Assembly: GCA_020284085.1 (NCBI GenBank)
Contig: JACEVL010000828.1
Coordinates: forward strand, 284,501 to 348,500
From: Aporrectodea caliginosa
Taxonomy: Eukaryota > Annelida > Clitellata > Crassiclitellata > Lumbricidae
Direction: 5' to 3'
DNA length: 64,000 bases
Position numbers and translations under genes: made by a program. This document shows positions 1 to 10,680 of this stretch, piece after piece. The notes beneath the pieces were generated by a model. That model saw nothing but the letters and a program-made list of their open reading frames with translations. It searched no databases and was not told where the DNA came from. How positions within the stretch are numbered: position 1 is the stretch's first letter; every line of letters begins with the position of its first letter.

Positions 1-261
1 ATTAGTTTATTTATGCAGTCGAAATGTGTGTGATCGGCATAATTATAGAACATCATGCGACGTTTCACATTATTAAGAAACTACGCATGATGTTCTATAG
101 GCGACTAGTTCATTCGACATCTAATTTTCTCGAGGATATTTTCTGGTGTTACGTTGTTGAGCACTTTCTTTGTGATTCTGAACTTGCTTGCATCTTGAAC
201 GGTAAATTTAGTTGCGTAAATGACCGTTACAAACATTTTCGCAGTCTGTGCGTTTGACTTC

Positions 262-345
262 GTGTTTGTTCAGATTTGTGTGTGTGTGTGTGTGTGTTGT
301 GACGTCTGACTTGTTTCTGCCTTTGGGCGTAATAAAGTACTGATT
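262..345 (+). repeat. Dispersed repeat copy 1 (3'-end-like, with AATAAA)
   Basis: Shares a long match with 43209-43286: TGTTTGTTCAGATTTGTG, a variable (GT)n or GTATATT, then TGACATCTGATTTGTTTCTG and a shared TAATAAAGTACTGAT end. The AATAAA near the end suggests the 3' end of a retroposon or a copied transcript tail. Family not recognised. Confidence 0.6.
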
Positions 346-365
346 ATTGGTTTGTTTTGTTGAAG

Positions 366-516
366 GTCTGGGTGAAGGGACGGAACGTGTTCATGGGTTA
401 TCTGAGGGATCCGATCGAGACGATGCTGGCCTTCGATTCGGGTGAATGGTATAACACAGGAGACAAAGGAACGACAGACAGCGATGCTTTCCTCTTCATC
501 ACCGGAAGAGTTAAAA
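366..516 (+). CDS. ACSBG-like long-chain acyl-CoA synthetase, exon (A7/A8 region)
   Basis: Coding exon of a bubblegum-type fatty acyl-CoA ligase, which activates long-chain fatty acids to acyl-AMP and then acyl-CoA. It translates as VWVKGRNVFMGYL, then EWYNTGDKG (the adenylate-forming A7 block with its Gly-Asp), then FLFITGRVK (start of A8). The acceptor is AG at 364-365 and the donor is GT at 517-518 after one base of a split codon (phase 1). The next exon at 2896 resumes in the right phase. The order of blocks matches the C-terminal third of the ACSBG family. Upstream exons lie outside the window. The acceptor sits about 20 bases after a dispersed repeat (262-345) that carries an AATAAA. 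Identity is from motif order recalled from the family, not from a search. Confidence 0.88.
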
Positions 517-554
517 GTAAATTCAGTCTTTAGAAGCTAAAAGATTACATGTAT

Positions 555-1910
555 GTATATATATATCTTCGTTTATTGATTATTCGGGATGTCACACCGC
601 ATCCAGGTACAAGTTAAATTAGAAATTAGATAGTAAGTTCGTTGCTATCATTGTTCTCATAAAAAAGGATTATTTGCTACTTTCTATATAAAACTCTTGG
701 TATATAGTTTTTATCGTCTTTGGCTGGGAGCTTAAAATCGTGCGGCCTGGGGCGAAGATTGTAATGTTTTTGCACTACCCCTGGAAATAATCCCCGAAGC
801 ACATGGTTTTCATTCCAGATCACTGCCTGCAATAGTCTCCTCTCTGCCTCGCCAATCATCTCCTCGATTCCCTTGGTCGTTGATGGAAGATAACCGATTC
901 TCTGCATCTTTCTCTGGAACCGTTCAATCCTGTGACGATCTTCAGCTCCGGCGAAGCCCCACCAGGCTGGAGCAGCATACAGGAGGCGTGCCATGGTTGT
1001 CGCCCTTGCCACCTCTTGGAGTGCTATTGATGGTAACCCGTGCGCTCTTAGCACTCTAAGCGCGTGGAGTGATCCCGAGCAGGCGGCAAGGACTCCATCG
1101 ACATGGGAGGTTGCACGGAGGTCATCCCTGATTGTAACACCGAGGATAACCATTGAGGCTACCCTCTCCATGTCGAGAAGAGGCGGAGGTGCGACCTTCC
1201 ATTTTCCACCACGAGCTATTAGCATCTCACGTGATTTGCTGGTGTTAAGCCTCAGATTGTTTTGAGTTGCCCATGTTCTTATTCCATCAAGTTCCGCTCG
1301 CACTGTGTCTCTCATTTCGGCGCCTATTATGAGATAAGTATCGTCAGCATATTTGACGATCTTATTTTTGGCATAGATTGGATGCAGGTCAGATGCATTG
1401 ACGATAAAGTCTGAAGGGCCCACACCAGACCCTTGTATAACGCTTGCGTTGATCTTTGCAACTTCTGACAGCTGACCATTGAATCTGGTAACGTGCTTCC
1501 TATCTTGCAGGAAGTTTGCTAGCCAGTTGAAGATGGCATCTGGTATTTCGAGCTGTGCTAGCTTGTCGACAAGGACTGAATGACGCACCGTGTCGAAAGC
1601 CTTGGAGAAGTCTAACGAGATGAGCGTCACATAAGCGTTGGTCTCGAGGAGCGCGGTGACCTCATGCAAGATTGATATTATGGCTGCCGTTGTTGAGCCT
1701 GTCGGTCGAAAGGCATACTGGTCTCTCAGTAGAGGTTTCATTGTTGTTGATTGGAATGATGGATAGAGATATACCTGAACTATCTCCCGTTCCACCATCC
1801 TCGAAAGTACCGGTACTATCGATATGGGTCGAAAATCTGATGGCGTTTTCGGGTGCGCAACCTTGGCCACTGGTCTGATTATGGCCGTCTTCCACTGTGT
1901 TGGAACGTGT
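555..1910 (-). mobile_element. Non-LTR retrotransposon, 5'-truncated, RT domain (family 1, copy 1)
   Basis: Reading frame on the minus strand from about 1905 to a stop at 677 encodes the reverse transcriptase core. Visible are SDFRPISIVPVLSRMVER, DQYAFRPTGSTTAAI, SLDFSKAFDTVRH (RT block with catalytic Asp), the QGSGVGP block and KYADDTYL (YADD active site), then a thumb region ending RPRPHDFKLPAKDD. The frame is open without a real start: the 5' part with endonuclease and any ORF1 is missing. The 3' UTR shares a 'GTACCTG..GCGGTGTGA' and an 'AATAAA-CGAA' ending with copy 2 at 35424-36880, so the 3' end is near 555. It lies antisense in an intron of the acyl-CoA synthetase gene. Clade is uncertain (CR1/jockey group likely). 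The catalytic core is intact. Confidence 0.85.
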
Positions 1911-1950
1911 GATGTGATGTATGTGTGTATGTATTAATGCATGTATTGTA

Positions 1951-2222
1951 TACATGGAGAGAGCGCAATTGAGAATGCTACGTGGGATACTTGGAGTCTC
2001 GCTGAAGGAAAAGGAAAGGAACGAGGTCATCAGAAAGAAGCTGGAAGTGGCATGTATTACTCACAAAGTACGAGAGGCCAGCATGAGATGGTCATGTGAT
2101 TAAAATAGAAGATGAAAGCTGCGTGAAAGAATTACGACAGCAGAGGTCACCGGACGGCAGATGAAGAGATGGGGAGACATGATACAACAAGACCTAAAGT
2201 CTCTCAGATTGAAGAAAGATGT
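1951..2222 (+). pseudogene. RTE-like LINE ORF2 C-terminal remnant
   Basis: The plus strand reads QLRMLRGILGVSLKEKERNE, then THKVREASMRWS, and after a stop/frameshift around 2101-2135 continues ITTAEVTGRQMKRWGDMI and QDLKSLRLKKD. This is the familiar C-terminal tail of RTE-type retrotransposon proteins (MLR..LGVS..., VREA..RW.GHV, GR..KRW.D.I..DL). Broken by frame changes, so dead. It is followed by a degenerate TATG-rich tail (about 2222-2355). Confidence 0.7.
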
Positions 2223-2355
2223 GTTTATGCAATCATGACTGTATGAAAGCATGTATGTTTGTATGCAAGAATGTACATGTGTGTATGCAGGCATGTATGA
2301 ATGTACGGTATGTAGGTATGCTTGTGTGTGCATGTATGTGTACAAGCATGCATGA
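2222..2355 (+). repeat. Degenerate (TATG)n-rich stretch
   Basis: Imperfect TGTATG/CATGTATG words directly after the RTE-like remnant; either its microsatellite tail or a decayed tetranucleotide array. Confidence 0.6.
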
Positions 2356-2895
2356 ATTATCATATTGTATGTAGTTAGCGTTGTCTCATTTTTAATTAAC
2401 TTTCTGTTTCATTGAACTTTAAACGCCACTCATTGCGCCTACATGTATACAATACTTCTTTTTGGAGAGGTGCTCGAACGGCGCTATATTAATTGTTTAG
2501 ATATCATGCATGTATTTATGTATGTATGTATAATGTGCATCAGAACATTTAACACTTAACGATGAGGTTCAGTTTTTCCCAGTCGCTTATTATAGCACAC
2601 TGTCGTTGTCAAAGTGTTAATATGGTGTATTTGAGCGCCTCTGATGAGTCACTCTTGAAGTGGCGCCATATAAATTTACAGTTACCGTTGCCATTGCCAA
2701 TACCATTGAGTTCCCTGACGTATGTCGGTGCGATGCCAACAACGGAGGTAGGTACCTGCATGACGGTCTTAAACTAATGCTCTTCGCAACAGAGAGCCAG
2801 TGTAGCATATATATCCACTTCTATCGTGCACTTATTACCTGTATGTCGTCCTTGAGACGTTGTGAAGTAGTTTTAATGGGTTTCTGTTGCTATAG

Positions 2896-3035
2896 ATCTG
2901 CTGATCACTCAATCGGGTGATATCGTTTCTCCTAAGCCGATTGAAGATGCTGTTAAGTCGAAGTTACCCTGCGTCAGCCACTGCATACTTGTGGGAGAAG
3001 GTCAAAGATACGTGTCGTTACTTCTGACTCTTAAG
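2896..3035 (+). CDS. ACSBG-like acyl-CoA synthetase, exon (A8 loop)
   Basis: 140-base exon, AG at 2894-2895 and GT at 3036-3037. It starts in phase 1, so the split codon gives ...GRVK-N-LLIT, and ends on a full codon. The product includes IVSPKPIEDAVKSKLPCVSH and GEGQRYVSLLLTLK, the region that follows the hinge in ACSBG proteins and ends in the conserved LLTLK. The loop expected to read ITAGGEN-V/I-PP in family members reads ITQSGDIVSP here, an unusual substitution. The preceding 2.4-kb intron carries a non-LTR retrotransposon copy (minus strand) and an RTE-like fragment. Confidence 0.88.
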
Positions 3036-3589
3036 GTAAATATCCATGTTGAGTACAGTGACTGTTGAATGATACAATCACTTGTATGGAATTGGCTTTG
3101 ATGTTGAAGGTCCATTGGGCGCCATCCACTAATACTTTGTGAATTAGATACTGACGCCATAGGAGCTGTTACGGCAGATTGGATCAGTTTAGGTCAAACA
3201 AAGGACTCAGTGTGATTGATAATTCTGATGAGATTTCATTGGCTAAGACTACGTTTTATGCTGGCAAAATCTAATGTCGTCTGTGACTCTCCTATTATCA
3301 CCACGTTGGCAACTGATACCTTCTATCTCTAGGACTAGGACTGCCTTGGCTCAACGCCGGGCATTTGCTGTGGTTGATCCCTCTACCAGGCGTGGCTTCT
3401 TGGCTAGAATGTTGTACAGTTAGACATCTGTTTTCTAGTTTCTAGTTGACTTAATTTTCTTCTCCTAATTATCTTTTTCTTTATACCTGAATTATTTTTG
3501 ACTTTGTATTTTTGACTTTGTATTTTTGACTTTGTATGTAAAGCGTTTGCTTGCATTTAATAAAGAACATACTTGCTTACTTATTTACT

Positions 3590-3775
3590 TACCTGGAAGG
3601 ACCTTCCCCTCACTAAGGACTAAACTAATGACTGAATTGTCCTTTTTGATTTCTCGTTCCTTAAAGACGTTTCTTTTCCCCGGGGTTTTTGTGTTGAGGG
3701 CGCCTCTGAATAATTCTTCTGGGAGAGGAGCTATATAAATCTTTACATACTATACAATACGATACGATACGTACT
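3590..3775 (+). repeat. L2/CR1-like LINE 3' end (family A, copy 1)
   Basis: Shares a block with 8130-8290 (TTAAAGACGTTTCTTTTCCC, GGGGTTTT, GAGAGG.GCT.TATAAATCTTTA) and ends in a (ATACGATACG) tail. The frame SFLISRSLKTFLFPG resembles the end of LINE ORF2, as in the minus-strand copy at 13636-14030. A further short LINE C-terminal echo (RTALAQRRAFAVVDPST) precedes it at about 3340-3400. Confidence 0.6.
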
Positions 3776-4039
3776 TCCTGAGTTGGCTGACTGGCTTAGA
3801 CCTTCTGAGACAACTGCGAAACCTGACAATAGGCGACGCCAGCAGAAAAGTCAGTCTAAGCCATAGATACAAAACAATTGTTACAGTAGTCACATCTATA
3901 GACTGTTTTTTTTCAAAAGTTTATCGCTTTTCAAAAAACAGTTTAAAATGTACTTATTACGTAACCATGAGCATTAACATTTGCGCTGACTGTATACAGT
4001 TTTGTGAAGCGTTCTAGAAGTAGCTTGCTACCAAATACG

Positions 4040-4080
4040 CTGTATAAATAGTCGTAATTACAATTACAATTACAATTACA
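4040..4080 (+). repeat. (AATTAC)n tail
   Basis: Short tandem AATTAC repeats after a 'GCTGTATAAATAG' end, like the tails of the LINE 3' ends elsewhere in the window. It lies in the acyl-CoA synthetase intron just before the exon at 4178. Confidence 0.5.
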
Positions 4081-4177
4081 AAAAGATCAGGTAGATAAGA
4101 TTATGTTGGATCAGATTAAGTCAGATTACATTATGTGATGTCAAATTAGATTATATTGATTATACTTTGACGTACAG

Positions 4178-4427
4178 ACTGAACTAGAAGAATACACGAC
4201 GGAGCCTTCAGATCGACTGGCACTACCGACCCTCGAATGGTTGCGGGTCCAAGGATGTCCTGGACTTACAACGGTTCGTGAAGTGCGAGTCGATACGAAT
4301 CGGAAGATCGTAATTGCCATCCAACAAGCCATAGACAGCGTGAACAACAAGGCAATGTCCAAGTCAGAACACATCGAGAAATGGGCCATTCTTCCCAAGG
4401 ACTTCTCGGTCGCCGGAGGGGAACTCG
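4178..4427 (+). CDS. ACSBG-like acyl-CoA synthetase, exon (C-terminal domain)
   Basis: 250-base exon between AG at 4176-4177 and GT at 4428-4429. It starts on a codon boundary and ends in phase 1. It encodes a linker, then AIQQAIDSVNNKAMSK, then HIEKWAILPKDFSVAGGEL. The KWAIL..DFS..GGEL signature is characteristic of the C-terminal lobe of ACSBG enzymes. Phases at both ends agree with the flanking exons, which strongly supports a single intact reading frame across four exons (633 bases including the stop, 210 residues). Confidence 0.9.
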
Positions 4428-4965
4428 GTTCGTCCCTCTCTAGATCTGTCTTTCCGACAATAAGTGTTACATTCATTCATTCTGAGAAGTTATATAGCCC
4501 TCTTCAAGATATCTACTCAGAGGCGCTTTCTGCTCTAGCCTATCATGATGTTAAGTGTCATTACAAACGAAAATATTTCATCAATTAGCAAAACAATGCA
4601 CAGTTAGCTCAAAGAGTCACCACTGGCGGATAGTTACAATGTTATTCACAGTAACTACACGAACAATAGTATTCACAGTGACTGCATGAACAATAGTATA
4701 ACGAATGCAAGCCTATGTCAGTACTAAGACTCCACTAAGACTATACATCAACATAAAGAACAACAACAGTGACTACAACTAAACACAGGCGCATCAGGAT
4801 GATCTTAGGAAATTCTACATGTCGTTTTATACTTTGTTTAATCTATTTATCCTGACACTTACTATATCTCTTTCTTTACGTCATAAAGACCTATTATGTT
4901 CCTCAACATATTAGGGAAACCATGCTATATATTGAACCTGTTCTGATGGTTTCTCTGTGCGACAG

Positions 4966-5057
4966 ATCTAACATACGAGATGAACAGAAGAGTCGTGGTA
5001 GAAAAGTATTCGCAGTTCATCGATGCATTCTACCCACACGAAGAACCAACAGACTGA
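4966..5057 (+). CDS. ACSBG-like acyl-CoA synthetase, terminal exon
   Basis: Terminal exon after AG at 4964-4965. The split codon plus LTYEMNRRVVVEKYSQF continues the reading frame through FIDAFYPHEEPTD to TGA at 5055-5057. The VEKY..FID.FY ending matches the ACSBG C-terminus. In family members the stretch after GGEL carries PTxKxKR with a catalytic lysine (A10). Here the aligned residues are LTYEMNR, so both lysines are replaced by E and N. Alignment is gap-free from GGEL to EKY, so the loss is not due to misplaced splicing unless an alternative exon exists. A possible polyadenylation signal AATAAA lies at 5788-5793. Confidence 0.85.
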
Positions 5058-8000
5058 ACGAAGCAACTTCTTCCTACGCAACGCCTATAATAGTCATAGT
5101 TTGCCAAAAATAGTTGATTAAGTTCGGCCATTGAAGTTGTTGAACTGTGTCGGATGGATATGGTGGAGTATTTATCGGCAATCCTTAGTTTTAATTCCTA
5201 AGCCTTTTTCAAGACAATGTCCGATCAATGAACGTCGTACTCTAAACTCTAAGGCGATTTATGTAGAGACACTATGTTGTAACTCAATCTAAAGTATTGA
5301 GATAATAGACAATCGATTCGTTGATGGCAGAGATTGTGAACTTTTTTCAACAGCGAGTACAAGGTAGCCTAATCAAGAAGATTGACAAAAACCGTTTTGT
5401 TCCAATCCAGGAGCTGTTTAGCTTTACGTAGTTACAGAGATTTTTAAAGCAGCTTAATTTGAGTGTTGTCCATTTTGAGCTGATTTAAAATATTTCCAAT
5501 CGGTCTCAGATTTCTTTATTCTCGTCTCACAATTAACGCCGTGTGTTTTACTTTTGTCATTAATGCAGCATTATAGGAAGTTCGGAACACTCTACAGAAG
5601 AAAGTAAATTTTTATTTTACGTTATCAATTGACCGCTATAATAGCCAAAGCGTCAAGCCATGACTCCTACACTACATTCCAATGGATAGCTATTGAGCTG
5701 TTAGACGTTGATAGCTATAGAGAGCTCCACTCTGTATACCTGGACCATTCCCATAGCCAAAGCATCAAACCATAAAAGTATGTGTTAAATAAACAGATTG
5801 GTGCAGCGTTGCCGTAATAGACGAAGAGAAGACATAGGAAATACATGATCGGAAGAGTTCGAATTTTTACCTAGAACCTAAACTCAAGTCTGTGAAGTAG
5901 CCTAGTTATAAGTAAACTGTTTTGGAATATTGGCGACAAAAGCGATTCTAACAGCAACTCAGAAAACGGAGAAATGCATTTCCAACATGAACTCTGAGAT
6001 GTAGCCTACTAAATGCTGATGAGATAATTAGCGGCACGATTTTTTAAAGAATTCTGTCAGTCAATTCATTATATCAAAAAAAGTCAAAAAGGAAGAGCCA
6101 GAGTATTCCTTGACTTTACTGCTGTAGAGCAGTTTCTTGAAGATATTTCTTATTCAAATTCTAGCATATGACTATAATCAATTCCTCACCGCTGAAACTA
6201 TACTGCATATACCAATAGGCCTCAGACCCAATGATGGACGGTTACTCTGCATACCTGGACCATTCCCAGCAGGTACAGTACGTTCAGGTTGTGGGATTAG
6301 ATACTCTTTGTCGCTACCCATTATCATGCCAGCATACCTAGTTCCTCAGAGTATTATATAGTGGTCACGGTTGAAGACCTTAATGGCCAAGAAAGAGGAG
6401 GACCCTCAAGGAGACAACCCTACTGGCTACGGTCCTAATGGTGGATAACGACAGGGCCACTATGTACACCGTTGGCCAGTTCCAGATTATTTCTGGATGA
6501 TCCGATCATCTCATTACTTTGCGTTTACCTAACGAGTCACAGAGTAGAAATTCCAGGCTGAAGAGTTCTTCACAGTTATAAATCGCATTCCATGATACAA
6601 TAATTGCTACATCGATAGTCGCGCAGAAAACCAAAGACAGCGTATCCTGGTGCCGACCAGGCATATGTATGTTAACATAAGCTTACTACAGTGTTACGTA
6701 TAATTGGGTCAATGGTCCCTTCATAACCGCTTCTAATTGGAACTTGGAATGTCCATGCTATTGCCGTCAGCCTCGACGTTCAACCAAGGTAGCAATAATA
6801 TTATATGAAAAAGGAAGAACGACGCAAACAAACAAACAATTTGAAACTATTTATTATCTTTTTTGCGGCACACCCATATGAAAATGCAAATGATGTGCAC
6901 CTCATCGCGACATAGTCGACCGGACATAAAATTTACAGTTTTCTGATTGAAGACTGTGAATTATTCCTTTCAATGTCAATTTTAAAAACACTTACGAAAC
7001 AGAAAATTATTTTGAGATGTATGTACTCCAAATGCTACTTGTAGGCCTACTTCTATTAGAATTATGTCTCGTCTTCATCTAAGTAGAGCACTACCAAAAT
7101 TAGAATGATATTTTCTTCCAACATCACGAGTGTGCTACATTAAGGAGGAGCAACGCATTCCGAATTGTACTCAAGTCAAAAAGGATTCACTTGAAAGGTG
7201 TCCGATTGAAATGACCAGCACCTCTCGACTGCTGGCGGTCCAATAGGAATAGGCCTACCAGTAACGTTGACTTGACTGATTATCTATCCTTAGGCCTAAG
7301 TAGTAGGCTAGACGTAACTAGACCGACGAGCGAGATACAGAATCTGTCCCGTGAATGATGAACAATTATGAATTATGAAATGTTGATTGGGCTTTAAAAT
7401 AGCATTGAATGGATTACTGATGTCATTTGGCAGGTTGATTTTGCGGATGAAAACAGCGTTTGACCCATAGATTTCGATAAATGTTTTACAAGATAATTCT
7501 GCACAATCAACACGTCGCTGTAATTGGATCCCGTTATTCCCAATAACGTATGCTCTCTTTCTCACCTGCAGACCCTTTTTGTTAGGCCTACTATAAGATC
7601 TACAAGTGTAATCTTTCAGATTCGGGAGGATGTTAAATCAGTAGCCTAAAACAGAGAACATTCCGATGCGAATCTTGGTCATAGGTCTACATGTAGGCTA
7701 GTGGCATTGTTCTGTTTCCACGTTTCGCAAGAAAGTGTGTGTTAAAACAAATTAATATAAAAATACAGATTATTTGAGAATTTTGTTTTAGCAAACGATC
7801 GAAAATCTAAATTATAAGTCCTTGTTGAAATCATTTATATTGCCGTTTTTAATCGATTGCATATTATATAGAACGGTAAATTAAGAGTCGCTATAATAAC
7901 TATTAGAGAGTTATTGATCATCCAACTTCTATTTCGAGGGGTTTAAGCCAGAACGTCGTATCAATAACTAAAACAGGCCACAGTTCTCAGAAACCCTTGC

Positions 8001-8129
8001 TGCTGAGTCACTATAAACTGTCAAAAGTGGACCAATGCATGAAACTGGCGGTCAACACATGAGCTATATAAATACAACTTAATTATTATTAATATAAATT
8101 TTGTAAGGTCCATGAAATCCATTTCCTTC
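5058..8129. other. AT-rich intergenic stretch without recognisable gene
   Basis: About 3 kb downstream of the acyl-CoA synthetase stop. I see no convincing coding region. A phrase around 'TACCTGGACCATTCCC' occurs at about 5738 and 6248, and TAGGCCTA-type words are frequent (for example 7043, 7252, 7293, 7584). The open frame at 7308-7565 (minus) has no recognisable motif and I do not call it. Confidence 0.5.
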
Positions 8130-8290
8130 ACAACCTTCCCCCTCATTAAGGGCTAAACTAATGACTAGTTTTTTCTCTTTGGTCTTTAAAGACGTTTCTT
8201 TTCCCCCGGGGTTTTCGTGCTGAGAGCGCTTCTGAATAGTTATTCTGAGAGAGGCGCTGTATAAATCTTTAGATACAATACAATACAATC
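8130..8290 (+). repeat. L2/CR1-like LINE 3' end (family A, copy 2)
   Basis: Second copy of the 3590-3775 repeat: TTAAAGACGTTTCTTTTCCC, GGGGTTTT, GAGAGGCGCTGTATAAATCT and an (ATACA)n tail at 8271-8290. Confidence 0.65.
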
Positions 8291-8756
8291 TCACCAGATC
8301 TCATATCTTCTTAGATCTGATTACATAATTACTTCATTCTCTTCATTTTCTTCCCCACCCTGAAAAATATGAAAAAGTAAACTGATCTATAATAATATCA
8401 TTATTGAATAGACTAGATAAGAAATGCGTAGCCTGACATGCAAGTTCTAATACAGAGGTCAGATTGATCCCTCGATGTTTATAGGTAGAACAGCAAAAAT
8501 CTCAGAAATTTGGCAGAGGGTATACCCTACGAAGTTAGGAGAAGTCACGAAATTACAGGACATGGGCTATATCTGGGGTCGAGGTGCGTTCCGCTAAAAA
8601 CAAAAAGAGGTCAGATTGACCCCTTCGGTACTTCTAGTGTTAACCCTCGGGCTACCAAGGGGGGGGGGTGGTTGCCACCCCTCTAGGTTTTTTTCATCTC
8701 AAACTTTTTCGGTATGGAATAAAAATTTGACCTTTTAGGTAGCTGTAGGGGTTCAT

Positions 8757-9092
8757 TTACACACGTTTGAATACTCGTACGGCGACTTTGGCAGTGTGTT
8801 CACTCCTGGCTTTCAGTATTCGACGCAAACCTAATTCGCGGATATGTTTTCTGTCATCGGTTATCATTCCAAGTAGCAGATTTTCTGGGTGACCAAAGTA
8901 TCCGTTGCGATTAAGTGTTGCATTGACAACCTTCCTCAAATCGTCGGGTAGATATCTTGACAAATGAATTGTTTGCCACAGATGTCTTGACCCATCCTTG
9001 CATGACGGCTTACTTTTTATTGAGAACCACATTTGAGCGTAAACTGTGACGACATATCGCGCCAGAAAGTAACATTCCGACCCTATTGCCAC
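8757..9092 (-). pseudogene. Unrecognised repeat-borne protein remnant
   Basis: A 111-residue frame whose N-terminus is merely the satellite repeat. From about residue 10 onward it looks protein-like: YAQMWFSIKSKPSCKDG, HLSRYLPDDLRKVV, RNGYFGHPENLLLGMITDD and HIRELGLRRILKARS. I recall similar strings in uncharacterised proteins of cnidarian and echinoderm genomes that look mobile-element-borne, but I cannot name the family. It may belong with the fragment at 62541-62965. Truncated at both ends. Confidence 0.4.
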
Positions 9093-9530
9093 TACGATAA
9101 TTCGATTCCTTTACCTTGACAATATTAAATTTGACACTTCATTTGTTTTTGTAGCTATAGCCTATGACCTGATATATGGATATTTTTCTGTTTTGGCGGC
9201 CATATTGGCCGCCATCTTGGATAGTAACATTCCGATACTATTTCCACTACGATAAATCGATTTCCTGACCTTGAATATATTATATTCGACACTTCATTTG
9301 TTATTGTAGCTTACCTCTGACCTGATTTATACATATTTTGGGTTTTGGCGGCCATATTGGCCGCCATCTTGAATAGTAACATTCCGACACTATTGCCACT
9401 ACGATAAATCGATTCCTTGACCTTGACAATGTTAAGTTTGATACTTCATTCGTCATTGTAGCTTACCTATGACCTTATATATACTGTTTTCTGTGTTGGC
9501 GCCATTATTGGCCGCCATCTTGGATAAAAT
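9068..9530 (-). repeat. ~152-bp tandem repeat with YY1-like motifs (array 1)
   Basis: Three copies of a unit running 'AGTAACATTCCG ... CACTACGATAAATCGAT ... GACACTTCATTTGTTATTG ... TTTTGGCGGCCATATTGGCC GCCATCTTG'. Unit starts are at 9068, 9223 and 9375. Each unit ends in a palindrome of GGCGGCCAT..ATGGCCGCC that contains AAGATGGCGGCC on the minus strand. The same family forms a longer array at 41805-43085. Confidence 0.85.
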
Positions 9531-9859
9531 GCATTTTTGGGGGTGACCCCGTAGAGGGATTTTGGCGGATTTTGGATATGTTATTCAGCAATGGAAACTG
9601 AGCAGGAAACTGTTTAAAAAGCTTCTGAAGCAATTTTGCCCAGGTTCAAGGTATATTTGAGCTAGATTGCCTGGACTATAATCTACGCGAGTTATTCGTT
9701 ACGACTCCCCCTACCTACAAAGTCGTTGGGGAGGTGAAAGATCTATTATAATCGCTGCAAAAATGGTTGCACATTACTTCTAATATATAGTGTCAACTTT
9801 CCCTCGCTCTTACCTGTTGAAATAAACCAAAAAATATAATGACCATTACATTCACTGCA

Positions 9860-10170
9860 CCCTACTATAGAGGGAATGTGGGGCTACATTTCTATGGTCA
9901 CTGAGTTGACCTGAGACAACCGGAAGTGCTCAAAATAAATTATAATACGCGTAATATGCGTGAAAAATGGCTGAATGGAAGCACTCCCCCCTTATTTAGT
10001 TTTTTGTCTGTAGCGTATTCATTTGTCTTCCTGGAAGAGAAACAAAGATACCATTCTTTAGAGGGAATGAAGGGCTTCATTTGCATACCTACATCTTTGT
10101 CTTTTCAATACCGGAAGTGATCAAAATAAATAATAATAATACGCGTAATCTGTGTGAAAATGGCTGAATA
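9860..10170 (+). repeat. ~200-bp tandem duplication with CCGGAAGTG
   Basis: TAGAGGGAATG, ACCGGAAGTGNTCAAAATAA, AATACGCGTAAT and TGAAAA.TGGCTGAAT occur twice at a spacing of about 200 bases (9862/10061 and 9920/10109). Confidence 0.6.
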
Positions 10171-10566
10171 CAGCATTACAACGTAAACCGATATATATGT
10201 ATGGATATTTATGTATGGATGTACATTTATACTATATATACATGTGTAGGGATGATTTTGTGTATCTTTTATACATAGAATAGTTTCAAAACACACATAA
10301 TCTTATATTTGTTTATCCAAAAAGTACAAAATGTACGTAATAATATACAATATTGCTAATTAATGGGTTTCGTTGTTAAAAGTGATGTAATTTTGAGGTG
10401 CATTCACATAATGTACAACTAAATATACCATTCTGTGCAGAAATGAATGTTGAATCCAATGCTATATTACAAGTTATGATATGTAAAACCAAACACAAAA
10501 ATCCAGGGGGTGGTAACCACCCCCCCTTGGTAGCCAGTGTTACAAAAAAGCTTGGTAGCCCTAGGG

Positions 10567-10680
10567 TTAAGCCTACTTGACTTCTGAAAACATTTCTCGG
10601 AAATGAACTTTTTTAGTTGACCCTTATTAAGCCTACTTGACTTCTGAACATATTTCTCGGAAATGAACTTTTCCACTTTG
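10567..10680 (+). repeat. 60-bp tandem duplication
   Basis: TTAAGCCTACTTGACTTCTG ... ATTTCTCGGAAATGAACTTTT occurs twice at a 60-base spacing, starting at the right TTAA of the 8644-10566 element. Confidence 0.65.

Larger units (their letters stand above)
8644..10566. mobile_element. TTAA-flanked DNA element (piggyBac-like ends), non-autonomous
   Basis: TTAA at 8640-8643 and at 10567-10570 flank ends that are inverted repeats: CCCTCGGGCTACCAAG on the left, and the reverse complement of the right end begins CCCTAGGGCTACCAAG. A second inverted match (CTACCAAGGGGGG...GGTGGTT.CCACC) lies just inside each end. TTAA duplication and CCCT ends are typical of piggyBac-type elements. The 1.9-kb interior carries a short unrecognised coding remnant (8757-9092, minus), a 152-bp satellite-like array (9068-9530) and a ~200-bp duplicated segment (9860-10170). 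No transposase is visible, so it would depend on an enzyme supplied elsewhere. Confidence 0.75.
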
